Below are positions 19,897-28,594 of a stretch of 64,000 nucleotides of DNA, piece by piece. This DNA comes from AC-56 sp963798705 (GTDB lineage: Bacteria > Actinomycetota > Thermoleophilia > Solirubrobacterales > 70-9): NCBI GenBank assembly GCA_963798705.1, contig CAWCTW010000005.1:372001-436000 (forward strand), written 5' to 3'. The translations under genes and the position numbers were made by a program. Under the pieces are notes generated by a model, which was not told where the DNA came from, ran no database searches, and worked only from the letters and a program-made list of their open reading frames with translations. Every line of letters begins with the position of its first letter. The first letter of the stretch is position 1.

Positions 19897-21492
19897 CTAC
19901 GGCCCCGGCCTCGCCGGCTCGACCGCGGCATCGGCGGCAACCTCCTCAGCCTCGCGCACGGCCGCGCCCTCGAGGGCGTTCGACAGGGCGCGCACGTAGG
20001 CTCGGGCCGAGGCCTCCAGGATGTCCGTCGCGACCCCCTGGCCGCTCGCCAGGCGTCCGTGGGCACGAAGCATCACGGTCACCTCGCCGAGCGCGTCCTC
20101 GCCCTCGGTCACCGCCGACACGGTGTAGGAGCGAAGCTCGGACTCCTCGTCGGTCGCGGCCCGGATGGCGCCGAAGATCGCGTCCACGGGGCCGTCGCCG
20201 CCAGCCTCGCCGACCGCGTCGGCGCCGGACGGCATGCGCAGCGTGACCTTCGCCCGCGGCTCGGTGTGCGAGCCGGCCGTGACCTCGAAGGACTCCAGCG
20301 TGTAGCGCTCGGCCGACTCGCGCATCTCCTCGGAGACGATCGCCTCCAGGTCCAGCGAGGTGACCTGCTTCTTCTTGTCGGCGATCTCCTTGAAGCGGGC
20401 GAACGCCTGGTTCAGCGCGCTGCCCTCGACCTTGAAGCCGAGCTGCTCGAGCGCGTCGCGCAGCGCGTGACGCCCGGAGTGCTTCCCCAGGACGATCGAA
20501 TTGGACTCCAGCCCCACGTCGCGCGCGTCCATGATCTCGTAGGTCGTGCGCTCCTTGAGCACGCCGTCCTGGTGGATGCCCGACTCGTGGGCGAAGGCGT
20601 TTCGGCCCACCACCGCCTTGTTCGGCTGCACGGCATAACCCGTGGACCGGGACACCATCCGGCTGGTGCGCGCCAGCTCCCGGCTGTCGAGACGGGTGTC
20701 GACGCCGTGGACGTCGCTGCGGGTCCGCAGGAGCATCACGATCTCCTCCAGCGAGCAGTTGCCCGCGCGCTCCCCGATGCCGTTCACGGCGCACTCGACC
20801 TGGCGGGCTCCGGCGAGCACGCCGGCGTAGGAGTTGGCGACGGCCAGGCCCAGGTCGTCGTGACAGTGGACCGACATGCGCACGCCACGGAGCTCCGGAG
20901 CGAGCTCGTACAGGCGCGCGAAGTACCCCTGATACTCGGCCGGCGTCGTATAGCCGACGGTATCCGGGATGTTGACCACCGTCGCTCCCTCAGCCACCGC
21001 AATCGCGCAGACCTCCGCCGTGAACTCGACGTCGGCCCGGGTCGCATCCATGGGCGAGAACTCGACGTCGTCGCAGTAGGAGCGCGCCAGCGCCGCCGCC
21101 GCACGCGCCTGGCCCTTCACGTCCTCACGGGTCGTCTGGAGCTGGTGCTGGATATGGATGTCCGAGGTTGACACGAACGTGTGGATCCGTGGGCGCTCCG
21201 AATCCTTGATCGCGCCCCACGCGGCGTCGATGTCGGCTTTGTGGGTGCGCGCCAGACCGCAGATCACCGGCCCCTCGACCTCGCGGGCGATCGACTGGAC
21301 CGCCTCGAAGTCACCGGGTGACGTGATCGGGAAGCCGGCCTCGATGACGTCCACGCCGAGGCGCGCGAGCTGCTGTGCGATCTCGACCTTCTCGTGCGTG
21401 TTGAGGGAGATGCCCGGCGACTGCTCGCCGTCCCTCAGCGTCGTGTCGAAGATGTGGACGCGCTTGTCGTCCGGTGTCTGCGGGCCGTTCAT
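19897..21492 (-). CDS. leuA: 2-isopropylmalate synthase
   Basis: Condenses 2-oxoisovalerate and acetyl-CoA, the committed step to leucine; 531 aa. FDTTLRDGEQSPG at 14-26, the metal motif VHCHDDLGLA and GIGERAGN are intact. The C-terminal 140 residues form the leucine-binding regulatory domain, so feedback inhibition is likely. ATG at 21492 has a strong ribosome-binding site, GGAGAAGGAGG. That site is complementary to the leucine codons of the leader ORF upstream, suggesting translational attenuation. It opens the branched-chain block. Confidence 0.96.
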   Translation of the reverse strand: MNGPQTPDDKRVHIFDTTLRDGEQSPGISLNTHEKVEIAQQLARLGVDVIEAGFPITSPGDFEAVQSIAREVEGPVICGLARTHKADIDAAWGAIKDSERPRIHTFVSTSDIHIQHQLQTTREDVKGQARAAAALARSYCDDVEFSPMDATRADVEFTAEVCAIAVAEGATVVNIPDTVGYTTPAEYQGYFARLYELAPELRGVRMSVHCHDDLGLAVANSYAGVLAGARQVECAVNGIGERAGNCSLEEIVMLLRTRSDVHGVDTRLDSRELARTSRMVSRSTGYAVQPNKAVVGRNAFAHESGIHQDGVLKERTTYEIMDARDVGLESNSIVLGKHSGRHALRDALEQLGFKVEGSALNQAFARFKEIADKKKQVTSLDLEAIVSEEMRESAERYTLESFEVTAGSHTEPRAKVTLRMPSGADAVGEAGGDGPVDAIFGAIRAATDEESELRSYTVSAVTEGEDALGEVTVMLRAHGRLASGQGVATDILEASARAYVRALSNALEGAAVREAEEVAADAAVEPARPGP

Positions 21493-21619
21493 TGGCCGTT
21501 CCTCCTTCTCCTGAGACTTCGATGACCTTCTTGAGTCGCGGCTATCGCGCCGCCCAGCGCTAATCCCCCCGCGGGGGGAGGAGAAGGTGAAGCGCCAGGG
21601 GAAGCCGCGGGAACGTCAT
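21493..21619 (-). promoter_or_regulatory. leuA attenuator-type leader
   Basis: The 127 nt leader contains the leucine-rich leader ORF (21560-21619) and several pairing options. CCTTCTCC in the Leu codons (minus, 21587-21580) is complementary to GGAGAAGG in the leuA ribosome-binding site (minus, 21511-21504). CCCCCCGCGGGGGG at the end of the leader ORF is a perfect palindrome. CGCGGCT in the ORF can pair with AGCCGCG downstream. A ribosome stalled on Leu codons would block the first pairing and free the leuA start. Confidence 0.6.
21560..21619 (-). CDS. leuL: Leucine leader peptide
   Basis: 19-residue ORF MTFPRLPLALHLLLPPRGD followed by TAG; 6 of 19 residues are leucine, clustered as L-P-L-A-L-H-L-L-L. 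It ends 67 nt before leuA. A TAAAGT -10 box (minus, 21634-21629) lies 9 nt before its ATG, so the leader ORF is probably translated from a leaderless mRNA. Leucine-rich leader peptides before leuA are known in other Actinobacteria; this copy is recognised by composition and position. Confidence 0.7.
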   Translation of the reverse strand: MTFPRLPLALHLLLPPRGD

Positions 21620-21669
21620 CGGGCAGGGACTTTAGCGCACACGCTGAAAGACCCGAACAAGGGATTCCA

Positions 21670-22812
21670 GTGGATGCCGCCAGGATCCAGGCGCGAGCCG
21701 TGATCAAGGTCGTGGCGATCTCGCTTGCGGTGATCGTCGCCGGCGTCCTGCTCGTGATCGTAATCCTCCACGCGCGAACGACCCTCCGGTGGCTGTTCGC
21801 GGCGCTGTTCCTGACCCTGGCGCTCAACCCGGCAGTCGATCGCATCGAGAGCATCCACATACGCGGGCGCCACCCATTCCCGCGCTGGCTGTCGATCCTG
21901 CTCGTCTACGTCATCACCCTCGCGATCTTCGTGTTTCTCGTCCTCCAGGTCGTACCCCCGATCATCAAGGAGGCGGAGAACCTGGGGTCGAAGGTCCCCG
22001 GCTACGTCAGCGACTTCAGGGACTGGGCGAACCAAAACCCCCAATTCCAGGACCTGAACCACAAGTACAACATCACCGGGAACCTCAAGGCCCAGGCGTC
22101 CTCGATCCCCTCGGAGCTCGGCAACGCCGCCGGGGACGTGCGGGACGTCACCGTGAGCTTCCTCGAGCACCTGATCGCCGCGATCACGATCCTCGCGCTG
22201 ACGTTCTTCCTGCTCCTGGACGGACGGCAGCAGGGCGAGCGGTTCCTGCAGCGCTTCGACGACGACACGGCGGAGCGCCTGCGCCGCATCGCCACGCGGA
22301 TCGCCGGAGTCGTCAAGGCCTACGTCTCGGTCAACCTGACGCTGGCGGTCGCCGCGGGCGTGTTCACCTGGCTCGCGCTCGAGCTGCTGGGCGTCGACCT
22401 GGCCGTGACGATGGGCGTCATCGTCGGGTTCCTGGACCTCATGCCCCTGATCGGCCTGACGGTCGGAGGCGCGTTCGTCGCGATCGTCGCCGCCTTTCAC
22501 GACTTCCCGAAATCCCTGATCATCTGGGCGATCCTGTTCGTCATCTATCAGCAGGTTCAGGATCGCGTGATCCAGCCGCTGCTGTACCGCAGCGCGGTCC
22601 AGATCCATCCGGCAGTCGCGATCATCGCGATCCTCGTGGGCGCAGAGCTGGCGGGCGTGCTTGGCGCGCTGCTCGCGATCCCCACGGCGGGGACGATCGG
22701 CGTTCTGATCGACGAGGGATCCAGGTGGCGGCGCGAGGCCTCCGGCTCACCCGAGCCGCCGGCCGATGACGGGGGGGTCGCGCCGCCTCAGCCCGAGCCG
22801 GCCGCCGACTGA
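21670..22812 (+). CDS. AI-2E family transporter (PerM/UPF0118-like membrane protein)
   Basis: Polytopic inner-membrane protein, 380 aa. Hydrophobic segments cluster at about 14-45, 68-90, 163-187, 215-250 and 257-350, with the family arrangement of N-terminal helices, a soluble stretch (about 95-155) and a C-terminal helical block containing GALLAIPTAGT. Some family members export signalling molecules, others act as Na+/H+ antiporters, so the substrate is open. The start is GTG at 21670, divergent from leuL with only 50 bp between. Its 3' end overlaps the next convergent gene by 25 bp. Confidence 0.88.
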   Translation: MDAARIQARAVIKVVAISLAVIVAGVLLVIVILHARTTLRWLFAALFLTLALNPAVDRIESIHIRGRHPFPRWLSILLVYVITLAIFVFLVLQVVPPIIKEAENLGSKVPGYVSDFRDWANQNPQFQDLNHKYNITGNLKAQASSIPSELGNAAGDVRDVTVSFLEHLIAAITILALTFFLLLDGRQQGERFLQRFDDDTAERLRRIATRIAGVVKAYVSVNLTLAVAAGVFTWLALELLGVDLAVTMGVIVGFLDLMPLIGLTVGGAFVAIVAAFHDFPKSLIIWAILFVIYQQVQDRVIQPLLYRSAVQIHPAVAIIAILVGAELAGVLGALLAIPTAGTIGVLIDEGSRWRREASGSPEPPADDGGVAPPQPEPAAD

Positions 22813-23546
22813 CCGGACGCCGGCTCGGCCTTGCCCGGCCGGTGAAACCGATGGGTGCCGAAGCGCGCCTCGGCCTTCGCCTTCTTCTTGTCGCGATAGA
22901 AGAGCCGCGCCCACAGTGAGCGCGGGCGTGCGAGCCGCAAGGCGATCACGACTCCCACGGGGAGGACGAGCAGGCCCACGACCGCGTACACGAGGCGCTC
23001 CTTGGCGAGGTTCACCAAGGCGATGGTGATGGCGAGGATGCCGAAGGTGCCGACGATGGCGAACACGGCGTCTTCCACCTCGGTCGCCACGTCCACCCAG
23101 GCGCTGAAGCCGACCAGGATCAGCCCGGTGATCGTCGCCGCGACGATCACGGCGTCGATCGACTTGCGGCCCTGCTCCGACCAGTAGACGTCCTTCAGGT
23201 CCAGCCACAGGGCGAATTCGTCCAGCGCGAGCCCCATCCCGATGCCGAAGAACACGGCGATGATCTCGTGCCACGGGGAGGGCGGCGCGATCGTCACCCC
23301 GACGTAGCCGGTGATCATCATCGTGACGATCCCCCACACGAGGTGATGGATGTGGGTTCCCCCCACCTCCACGTTCCCCGGCCACCAGCTCACCTGCGCC
23401 CGGATCATGTGGGCGCTGGTGCGAATGAACCCGAACGTGACCAGGAAGGCCACGAAGAACAGGAACTCGGGCTCTCGCCCGGTGTCCACGATCGCGCGGT
23501 CGTACACGCTCGAGACGCTTGCGAGAGTCGGGATCAGCGTCGACAT
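22788..23546 (-). CDS. Conserved integral membrane protein, unknown function
   Basis: 252 aa with about six hydrophobic segments (roughly 26-50, 67-90, 93-113, 129-152, 158-182, 188-205) and a basic C-terminal tail. A GGTHIHHLVWG motif near the second helix and an acidic LALDEFALWLDLKDVYW segment stand out and may bind a metal or a quinone. No named family is recognised. ATG at 23546 is used; it begins 11 bp after the quinone oxidoreductase gene, so the two are probably co-transcribed. Confidence 0.8.
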   Translation of the reverse strand: MSTLIPTLASVSSVYDRAIVDTGREPEFLFFVAFLVTFGFIRTSAHMIRAQVSWWPGNVEVGGTHIHHLVWGIVTMMITGYVGVTIAPPSPWHEIIAVFFGIGMGLALDEFALWLDLKDVYWSEQGRKSIDAVIVAATITGLILVGFSAWVDVATEVEDAVFAIVGTFGILAITIALVNLAKERLVYAVVGLLVLPVGVVIALRLARPRSLWARLFYRDKKKAKAEARFGTHRFHRPGKAEPASGQSAAGSG

Positions 23547-23557
23547 CCAATTCGGCG

Positions 23558-24592
23558 CTAGGGCACCAGGACGACCTTGCCGACGTTGCGCCGCTCCTCG
23601 ATGAAGCGGTGCGCGTCCGGGGCGCGGTCGAAGGGAAAGGCCTCGGCCACCACGGGGCTCAGCTCGCCCTTCCTCAGCCCGTCCATCAGCGGCTCGGTCA
23701 GTCGGTCGAGGCTTCCCTCTCGATCCCACCAGGACAGCATGTTCAGGCCGAACACACCCTTGTTCTCATTGATGACGCCCACGCTCTTCCACCAGGGCAT
23801 CGTGGCGAGCGGCATCCTGGCCATCGCTCGCAGCGCCGTCGGAAGATCGCGCTTCCCGCTTCCGGTCTGGATCTCGGATGCCCCGAACATGATCAGCCGC
23901 CCGCCGGAGCGCAACAGCCGATAGTCCTTGCGGAACGAGGTCGGACCGAGCGCGTCCATGATCACGTCGACGCCCTCGCCCCCGGTGATGCGGCGAACCT
24001 CGTCCTCGAAGTCCATGGTGCGGTAGTCGATCGGGTGATCGACTCCCTGCTCGCGAATCGCGTCGTGCTTCGAGGCCGACGCCGTGCCGAGTATCTCAGC
24101 GCCGATGCCCTTGGCGATCTGGGTCGCCGAGATCCCGACGCCGCCCGCCGCGGCATGGATCAGGACCCGCTCGCCCTCCTTCAGCCCGCCCATGATCACC
24201 AGTGCCGCGTATGCGGTGCCGTAGTTGACGGGGAACGCGGCGCCCTCCTCGTAGGAGAGCTTCTTCGGCAGCGGCAGGACCTGATCGGCCGGCACGGTGA
24301 CCAACTCGGCCTGGCCGTTGAATCGAGTGCCGGCCACCACCCGGTCGCCGACCCGGTGTTGCTCGACCCCCTCCCCCACCGACTCGACGTCCCCGGCCAC
24401 CTCATACCCCACGACGCAGGGGGGTTTGGGCGCGTCCGGATACAGGCCGATCCGCGCCAGCGTGTCCGCGAAGTTGATGCCGGCCGCCTTGACCGCGATC
24501 CGGACCTCGCCGGGGCCCACCGAAGGGTCCGGCCGCTCCTGCACCTGGAGCACCTCGGGTGGCCCGTGCCCGGTGATGACGACCGCGCGCAT
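23558..24592 (-). CDS. MDR-family quinone oxidoreductase (zinc-less)
   Basis: Medium-chain dehydrogenase/reductase, 344 aa, probably NADPH-dependent reduction of quinones or enones. GroES-like N-terminal domain (AAGINFADTLARIG), then the nucleotide-binding AAAGGVGISATQIAK. The cysteine ligands of the zinc-dependent alcohol dehydrogenases are absent, placing it near the QOR/VAT1-like branch. It starts 30 bp after serA in the same direction. Confidence 0.92.
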   Translation of the reverse strand: MRAVVITGHGPPEVLQVQERPDPSVGPGEVRIAVKAAGINFADTLARIGLYPDAPKPPCVVGYEVAGDVESVGEGVEQHRVGDRVVAGTRFNGQAELVTVPADQVLPLPKKLSYEEGAAFPVNYGTAYAALVIMGGLKEGERVLIHAAAGGVGISATQIAKGIGAEILGTASASKHDAIREQGVDHPIDYRTMDFEDEVRRITGGEGVDVIMDALGPTSFRKDYRLLRSGGRLIMFGASEIQTGSGKRDLPTALRAMARMPLATMPWWKSVGVINENKGVFGLNMLSWWDREGSLDRLTEPLMDGLRKGELSPVVAEAFPFDRAPDAHRFIEERRNVGKVVLVP

Positions 24593-24622
24593 CGCGAAGA
24601 CCCTATCCGGTGAGGGATGGGC

Positions 24623-26224
24623 TCAGAAGTCGACCGCGCGGCCGGCGTGGAAGCCGTCGAGCTCGAGGATCTCGTCCATCAGCTCATCTGGCACGGGCGC
24701 GTCGGTGGTCAGGGCCAGTACGGCCTCTTCCGCCGACGACTCGGCGCCCACCGCGGCCGAGCCGATATTCACGCCATGGCCGCCGAAGATCGTCCCCACC
24801 CGGCCGATCATCCCCGGCTGGTCCTTGTAGCGGAAGACCACGAGGTGGTCGGCGAGCGGCATGTAGAAGCTCTCTTCCCACACGCGCACCAGGTGAGGAA
24901 GGCTCCGCGGCCCGACCGCGGTCCCGGAGACCTCCACCGACTCGTCGCCCGAGTCCAGCCGCACCGTCACCAGCTCGGTGAACTCCTCCGAGAGGACGTC
25001 CTTGAGCTCGGTGACGTCGATGCCGCGTTCCTCGGCCAGCGCCGGCGCATTGACCAGGTTGACCTGCTCCTCGGTGTGGCCCGAGAGGATCCCCACGAGC
25101 ACCGCGATGCCGAGGAGCCGGGTGTCGTGCTCGGCGATGCGACCGCGGAACTCCGCGGTGACGCGGTCCACCGAGCCCTCGCCGAGGCCCTGCGCGAGTC
25201 GCCCCAGCCGCTCGCAAAGCGGCACGAAGGGAGCGAGCGCCTCCATTTCCTCCGGCCGCACGGCCGCGATGTTGACCGCGTTGGTGACCACCCCACCCGT
25301 CAGCGCGCGCCGCACCTGGTCGGCGGTGATCGTGCCCGCCCGGTCCTGCGCCTCGGCGGTTGACGCCCCCAGGTGTGGCGTGACGACGACGTTGTCGCGC
25401 CCGAACAGCGGATGCTCGGTGAACGGCTCGGATGGGAAGACGTCGAGCGCGGCGCCGCCGACCTTGCCGGAGTCGAGCCCCGCCTCGAGCGCATCGAGAT
25501 CGACGAGCTCCCCTCGCGCGCAGTTGACGATCCGCACGCCGTCCTTCATGCGCGAGATTGCGTCGGCGTCGATCCAGTTGATCGTCTCGGGAGTCTTCGG
25601 CACGTGGATCGTGACGATGTCGGCCCCGCCATAGAGGTCGTCCGTGGTTTCGGCGTGCTCGACGCCGAGCTCGCGAAAGCGCTCCGCCGCCACGAACTTG
25701 TCGTAGGCGACCACCTCCATCTCGAACGCCTGCGCCCGCTTCGCGACCAGCTGCCCGATCCGGCCGAAGCCGATCACCCCCAGGGTCTTGCCGTAGAGCT
25801 CGTTGCCCGCGAACTGCGAGCGCGCCCACTCGCCGCCGATGAGGGAGGCGTTCGCCCGGGGCACGTTGCGGGAGAGCGCCAGCACCAGCGCCAGCGTGTG
25901 CTCGGCCGCCGCGACCGAGTTGGATTCGGGGGCGTTCACGACCACGATTCCCCGCTTCGTCGCGGCGTCGACCTCGACGTTGTCGACGCCGGTGCCGGCT
26001 CGCCCGATCACCTTCAGACGCGTGCCGCGCTCCATGAGGTCCGACGTGACCCTGGTGGCCGAGCGCACCACGATCGCGTCGAACTCGCCGATGCGCTCCG
26101 CGAGCTCGTCATCCGACATGTCGAGGCCCAGTTCGACGTCGAAGTCATCGCGCAGCAGGGCGACCCCCGACTCCGCGATCTTCTCCTTGACCAGGACCCT
26201 CGGCTTGGCCTCGCCGCCTGCCAC
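24623..26224 (-). CDS. serA: D-3-phosphoglycerate dehydrogenase
   Basis: First step of serine synthesis; 533 aa, the long type with intervening and C-terminal ACT domains. NAD motif LGVIGFGRIGQLVAKRA near 150, catalytic His in TPHLGAST, and Arg/Glu in the standard places. The ACT domain near 460-533 (DQPGMIGRVGTIFGGHGVNI) is the serine-feedback site in homologues. GTG at 26224 is 2 bp after the stop of the upstream aminotransferase; longer in-frame extension runs inside that gene and is rejected. Confidence 0.95.
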   Translation of the reverse strand: MAGGEAKPRVLVKEKIAESGVALLRDDFDVELGLDMSDDELAERIGEFDAIVVRSATRVTSDLMERGTRLKVIGRAGTGVDNVEVDAATKRGIVVVNAPESNSVAAAEHTLALVLALSRNVPRANASLIGGEWARSQFAGNELYGKTLGVIGFGRIGQLVAKRAQAFEMEVVAYDKFVAAERFRELGVEHAETTDDLYGGADIVTIHVPKTPETINWIDADAISRMKDGVRIVNCARGELVDLDALEAGLDSGKVGGAALDVFPSEPFTEHPLFGRDNVVVTPHLGASTAEAQDRAGTITADQVRRALTGGVVTNAVNIAAVRPEEMEALAPFVPLCERLGRLAQGLGEGSVDRVTAEFRGRIAEHDTRLLGIAVLVGILSGHTEEQVNLVNAPALAEERGIDVTELKDVLSEEFTELVTVRLDSGDESVEVSGTAVGPRSLPHLVRVWEESFYMPLADHLVVFRYKDQPGMIGRVGTIFGGHGVNIGSAAVGAESSAEEAVLALTTDAPVPDELMDEILELDGFHAGRAVDF

Positions 26225-26226
26225 CG

Positions 26227-27423
26227 CTACGCGATGGGCTCCGGGGCGAGCCCGGCCTCGGCGAACACACGCTGCGCGCCCGCCGCGCCGGCGCCCGGCT
26301 CGGCGTCGTGGCCGAGATCGCGAAGCGCCATCTCGAGCGCCGTGAGCGCCACCACGATGTCGAAAGCTCCGTAGTAGCCACAGTGGGCGATGCGCGCGAT
26401 CTTCCCCTTCAGGTGGCCCTGGCCGCCGGCGATCGTCACCCCGTAGCTGTCGCGCATCAGCTTCGGCACCTTGGCGCCGTCGATGTCGTCGGGCAAGGCG
26501 GCCACGGTGACAACGTTCGCGTTGTCGTCGGCGGGGCCGAACCGCTCCAGGCCCAGCGCATCGACGCCGGCGCGGGCGGCGCGGGCCAGCAGCGCGTGGC
26601 GCGCGTACACGGTGTCCGGGCCCTCCTCGAAGATCAGATCGAGCGCGACGTCGAGGGCTCGGAAGAGCGTCACCGCCGGGGTGAACGCCGAGTTGGGCGG
26701 CTCCTCCCTCTGACCGGCCGCGGCCCGCTCCCAGTCGAGGTAGTAGCGGCCCCTGGGATTCTCGGCCGCGCGCGCCATTGCGCGATCGGACACCGAGGCG
26801 AAGGCCAGCCCGGGCGGGCACATCAGTGACTTCTGCGAGCCGGCGACCACCACGTCGACACCCCAGTGGTCCTGCGGCAGCTCGACGGCGCCGAGGCCCG
26901 AGACGGCATCAACGCACAGGACCGAGCCGTGCACCCGGACGACCTCGTTGAGCGCCTTGACGTCGTTGACCACCCCGGTGGACGTCTCCGACTGGGTGAC
27001 GTAGACCGCCCTGGCGGGCCGCTCGAGCTCGGCGAGTGCCCGGTCGAGCCGCTCGGGGTCGACCTTCGTGCCCCACTCGAACTCGAGGTGCTCCGTGTCG
27101 GCCCCATAGGCGTCGCAGAGCTCGGCCCAGCGCTCGCCGAACTTGCCACACGACGCGACCACCGCCGGCTCCCCCGCGGTCACGAGGTTGGCGACGGCCG
27201 ACTCCATGGCCCCGGTGCCGGTGGCAGCGAAGCACAGGACGTCGTTCTCGGTCTGGAAGATGCGCGGCAGACGCTCGAGGACGCTCGAGTAGAGCTCGAC
27301 GAAGGCGGGGGCCCGGTGGTACAGGATCGGCTCCGCCATCACCTGCGACACGCTGGGCGGCAGGGGTGTGGGCCCGGCCGTGAGGATGTAGTGCTTGGTG
27401 AAGATGTCCGGGGCGTCGGCCAT
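26227..27423 (-). CDS. Class V aminotransferase (serine-glyoxylate/alanine-glyoxylate type)
   Basis: PLP enzyme, 398 aa, with LTAGPTPLPPSV at the N-terminus and the PLP lysine in GSQKSLMCPPG. It is immediately upstream of serA and overlaps no other gene, so it probably supplies the phosphoserine aminotransferase activity; no serC of the usual type is in the window. Archaeal and some actinobacterial relatives are known to do this. ATG at 27423 is preceded by TATCCT (minus, 27437-27432) 8 nt upstream, suggesting a leaderless mRNA. Confidence 0.88.
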   Translation of the reverse strand: MADAPDIFTKHYILTAGPTPLPPSVSQVMAEPILYHRAPAFVELYSSVLERLPRIFQTENDVLCFAATGTGAMESAVANLVTAGEPAVVASCGKFGERWAELCDAYGADTEHLEFEWGTKVDPERLDRALAELERPARAVYVTQSETSTGVVNDVKALNEVVRVHGSVLCVDAVSGLGAVELPQDHWGVDVVVAGSQKSLMCPPGLAFASVSDRAMARAAENPRGRYYLDWERAAAGQREEPPNSAFTPAVTLFRALDVALDLIFEEGPDTVYARHALLARAARAGVDALGLERFGPADDNANVVTVAALPDDIDGAKVPKLMRDSYGVTIAGGQGHLKGKIARIAHCGYYGAFDIVVALTALEMALRDLGHDAEPGAGAAGAQRVFAEAGLAPEPIA

Positions 27424-27532
27424 GGGGACTGAGGATAGGAGGCGGCGCGGAAGCATAGAGCCACTCCGGCGACACCCTCCGCTCCGCGTCCGGTGTCACC
27501 GGGTCCCCGACAGGACGACGTAGCATGACGAT

Positions 27533-27952
27533 GTGGACGAAGGCATCATCCAGGGCGAGGGCTACGCCGTCGGCAGCATCGACGCCATGGGCGAGGCGTA
27601 CGGCTTCCGCAAGGTCCGCCGCGCGCTGGGCGTGACCGGCTTCGGAGTGAACGCGATCTGCATTCCTCCCGGCTATGAGACCGGTCGCCACTTTCACGCC
27701 GAGCAGGAGGAGCTGTACTTCCTGCATCGCGGCCGGATCGAGATCGAGTTCGGCGACGGCACCTCCCACGCCCTCGAACCCGGCGGGGCGGCGAGAGTCG
27801 ATCCCGCCACGGTGCGAAAGATCCGGAATGTCGGCTCCGATGACGCCGTCTACGTGATCGTCGGAGGCAAGGACGGCTACGTGGGCCGCGACGGACAGGT
27901 GCCCGAGGGCGAGACCAGCAGGTTCGGGCCGTCGGGGCCACCGGGCGCGTGA
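27533..27952 (+). CDS. Cupin-domain protein
   Basis: Single-domain cupin of 139 aa. Motif 1, ETGRHFHAEQEELYFLHRGRIEIEFGDG, and motif 2, G...VDPATVRKIRNVG, are visible; HxH plus Glu would bind a metal. Function cannot be assigned; stress or sugar-related roles are common. GTG at 27533 is preceded by TAGCAT (27521-27526) 6 nt upstream, so the mRNA is probably leaderless. It overlaps the next gene by 4 bp. Confidence 0.85.
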   Translation: MDEGIIQGEGYAVGSIDAMGEAYGFRKVRRALGVTGFGVNAICIPPGYETGRHFHAEQEELYFLHRGRIEIEFGDGTSHALEPGGAARVDPATVRKIRNVGSDDAVYVIVGGKDGYVGRDGQVPEGETSRFGPSGPPGA

Positions 27953-28410
27953 AGGCCCACACCGTCTATATGACGTTCGAGACCGACGAGCGGCGGGAGT
28001 TCGTCCGCATCACCGAGGACGTCCAGGCCGCCGTCGACGAGGCGGGGATCGCGGAGGGCATGGCGCTCGTCTCGGCGATGCACATCACCGCCGGGGTCTG
28101 GGTCAACGACGACGAGCCCGGGCTGCACGAGGACACGCTCGAGTGGCTCGACAAGGTCGCTCCCCCGAGCTGGAAGGAGCCGGCGAACGAGGTGGCGCGG
28201 GAGCTGTCGCCCGACCCGGGCGACTACCGGCACCACGCCGGTGGCGAGGACAACGGCGACGCCCACCTCAAGAACCTGATGGTGCATCACCAGGCGATCG
28301 TCCCCGTCACCGACGGGCGCCTCGACCTCGGCCCGTGGCAGCAGATCTTCTACACCGAGTTCGACGGCCGCCGCCCGAAGCGGCTCATCATCAAGGTCCT
28401 GGGCGAGTAG
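27949..28410 (+). CDS. YjbQ family protein (UPF0047)
   Basis: 153 aa, matching the YjbQ/secondary thiamine-phosphate synthase family. Family hallmarks are MHITAGVWVND and the conserved HHAGGEDNGDAHLKNLMVHH region, with His residues that bind a metal, and GPWQQIFYTEFDG near the end. Some members complement thiE mutants weakly; the physiological role is unclear. GTG at 27949 overlaps the cupin stop (GTGA), so the pair forms a two-gene operon. Confidence 0.9.
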   Translation: MKAHTVYMTFETDERREFVRITEDVQAAVDEAGIAEGMALVSAMHITAGVWVNDDEPGLHEDTLEWLDKVAPPSWKEPANEVARELSPDPGDYRHHAGGEDNGDAHLKNLMVHHQAIVPVTDGRLDLGPWQQIFYTEFDGRRPKRLIIKVLGE

Positions 28411-28594
28411 CCAACGATCCCTCGCGACCCCCCGCGGCGGCAAAAGCCACGGTGCAGCCAGAGCGAGGCAACGATGGTCGAGTGGAGGCCCATAGCGGGC
28501 CGCTTCTCGACCATCGCTCGCGCGCCGGACCGCAAACCCGGCCGCGGCGGGCCCGGATGGGCCCGCCGCGGTGGTCAAGCTGTCGCCGGGGCGC
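28411..28594. terminator. Convergent intergenic region with two strong hairpins
   Basis: Two inverted repeats sit between converging genes. The first, 28472-28516, has 11 bp outer arms (CGATGGTCGAG / CTCGACCATCG) and further inner pairing. The second, 28542-28571, has perfect 13 bp arms (CCGCGGCGGGCCC) and a GGAT loop. Neither is followed by a T-run on either strand, so if they terminate it is not by the classic intrinsic mechanism. Confidence 0.5.

Noticed and set aside
21670..22812. A quorum-sensing role for the AI-2E family transporter.
   Set aside because: The family name is historical and no luxS or signalling genes are nearby; many members transport other substrates.
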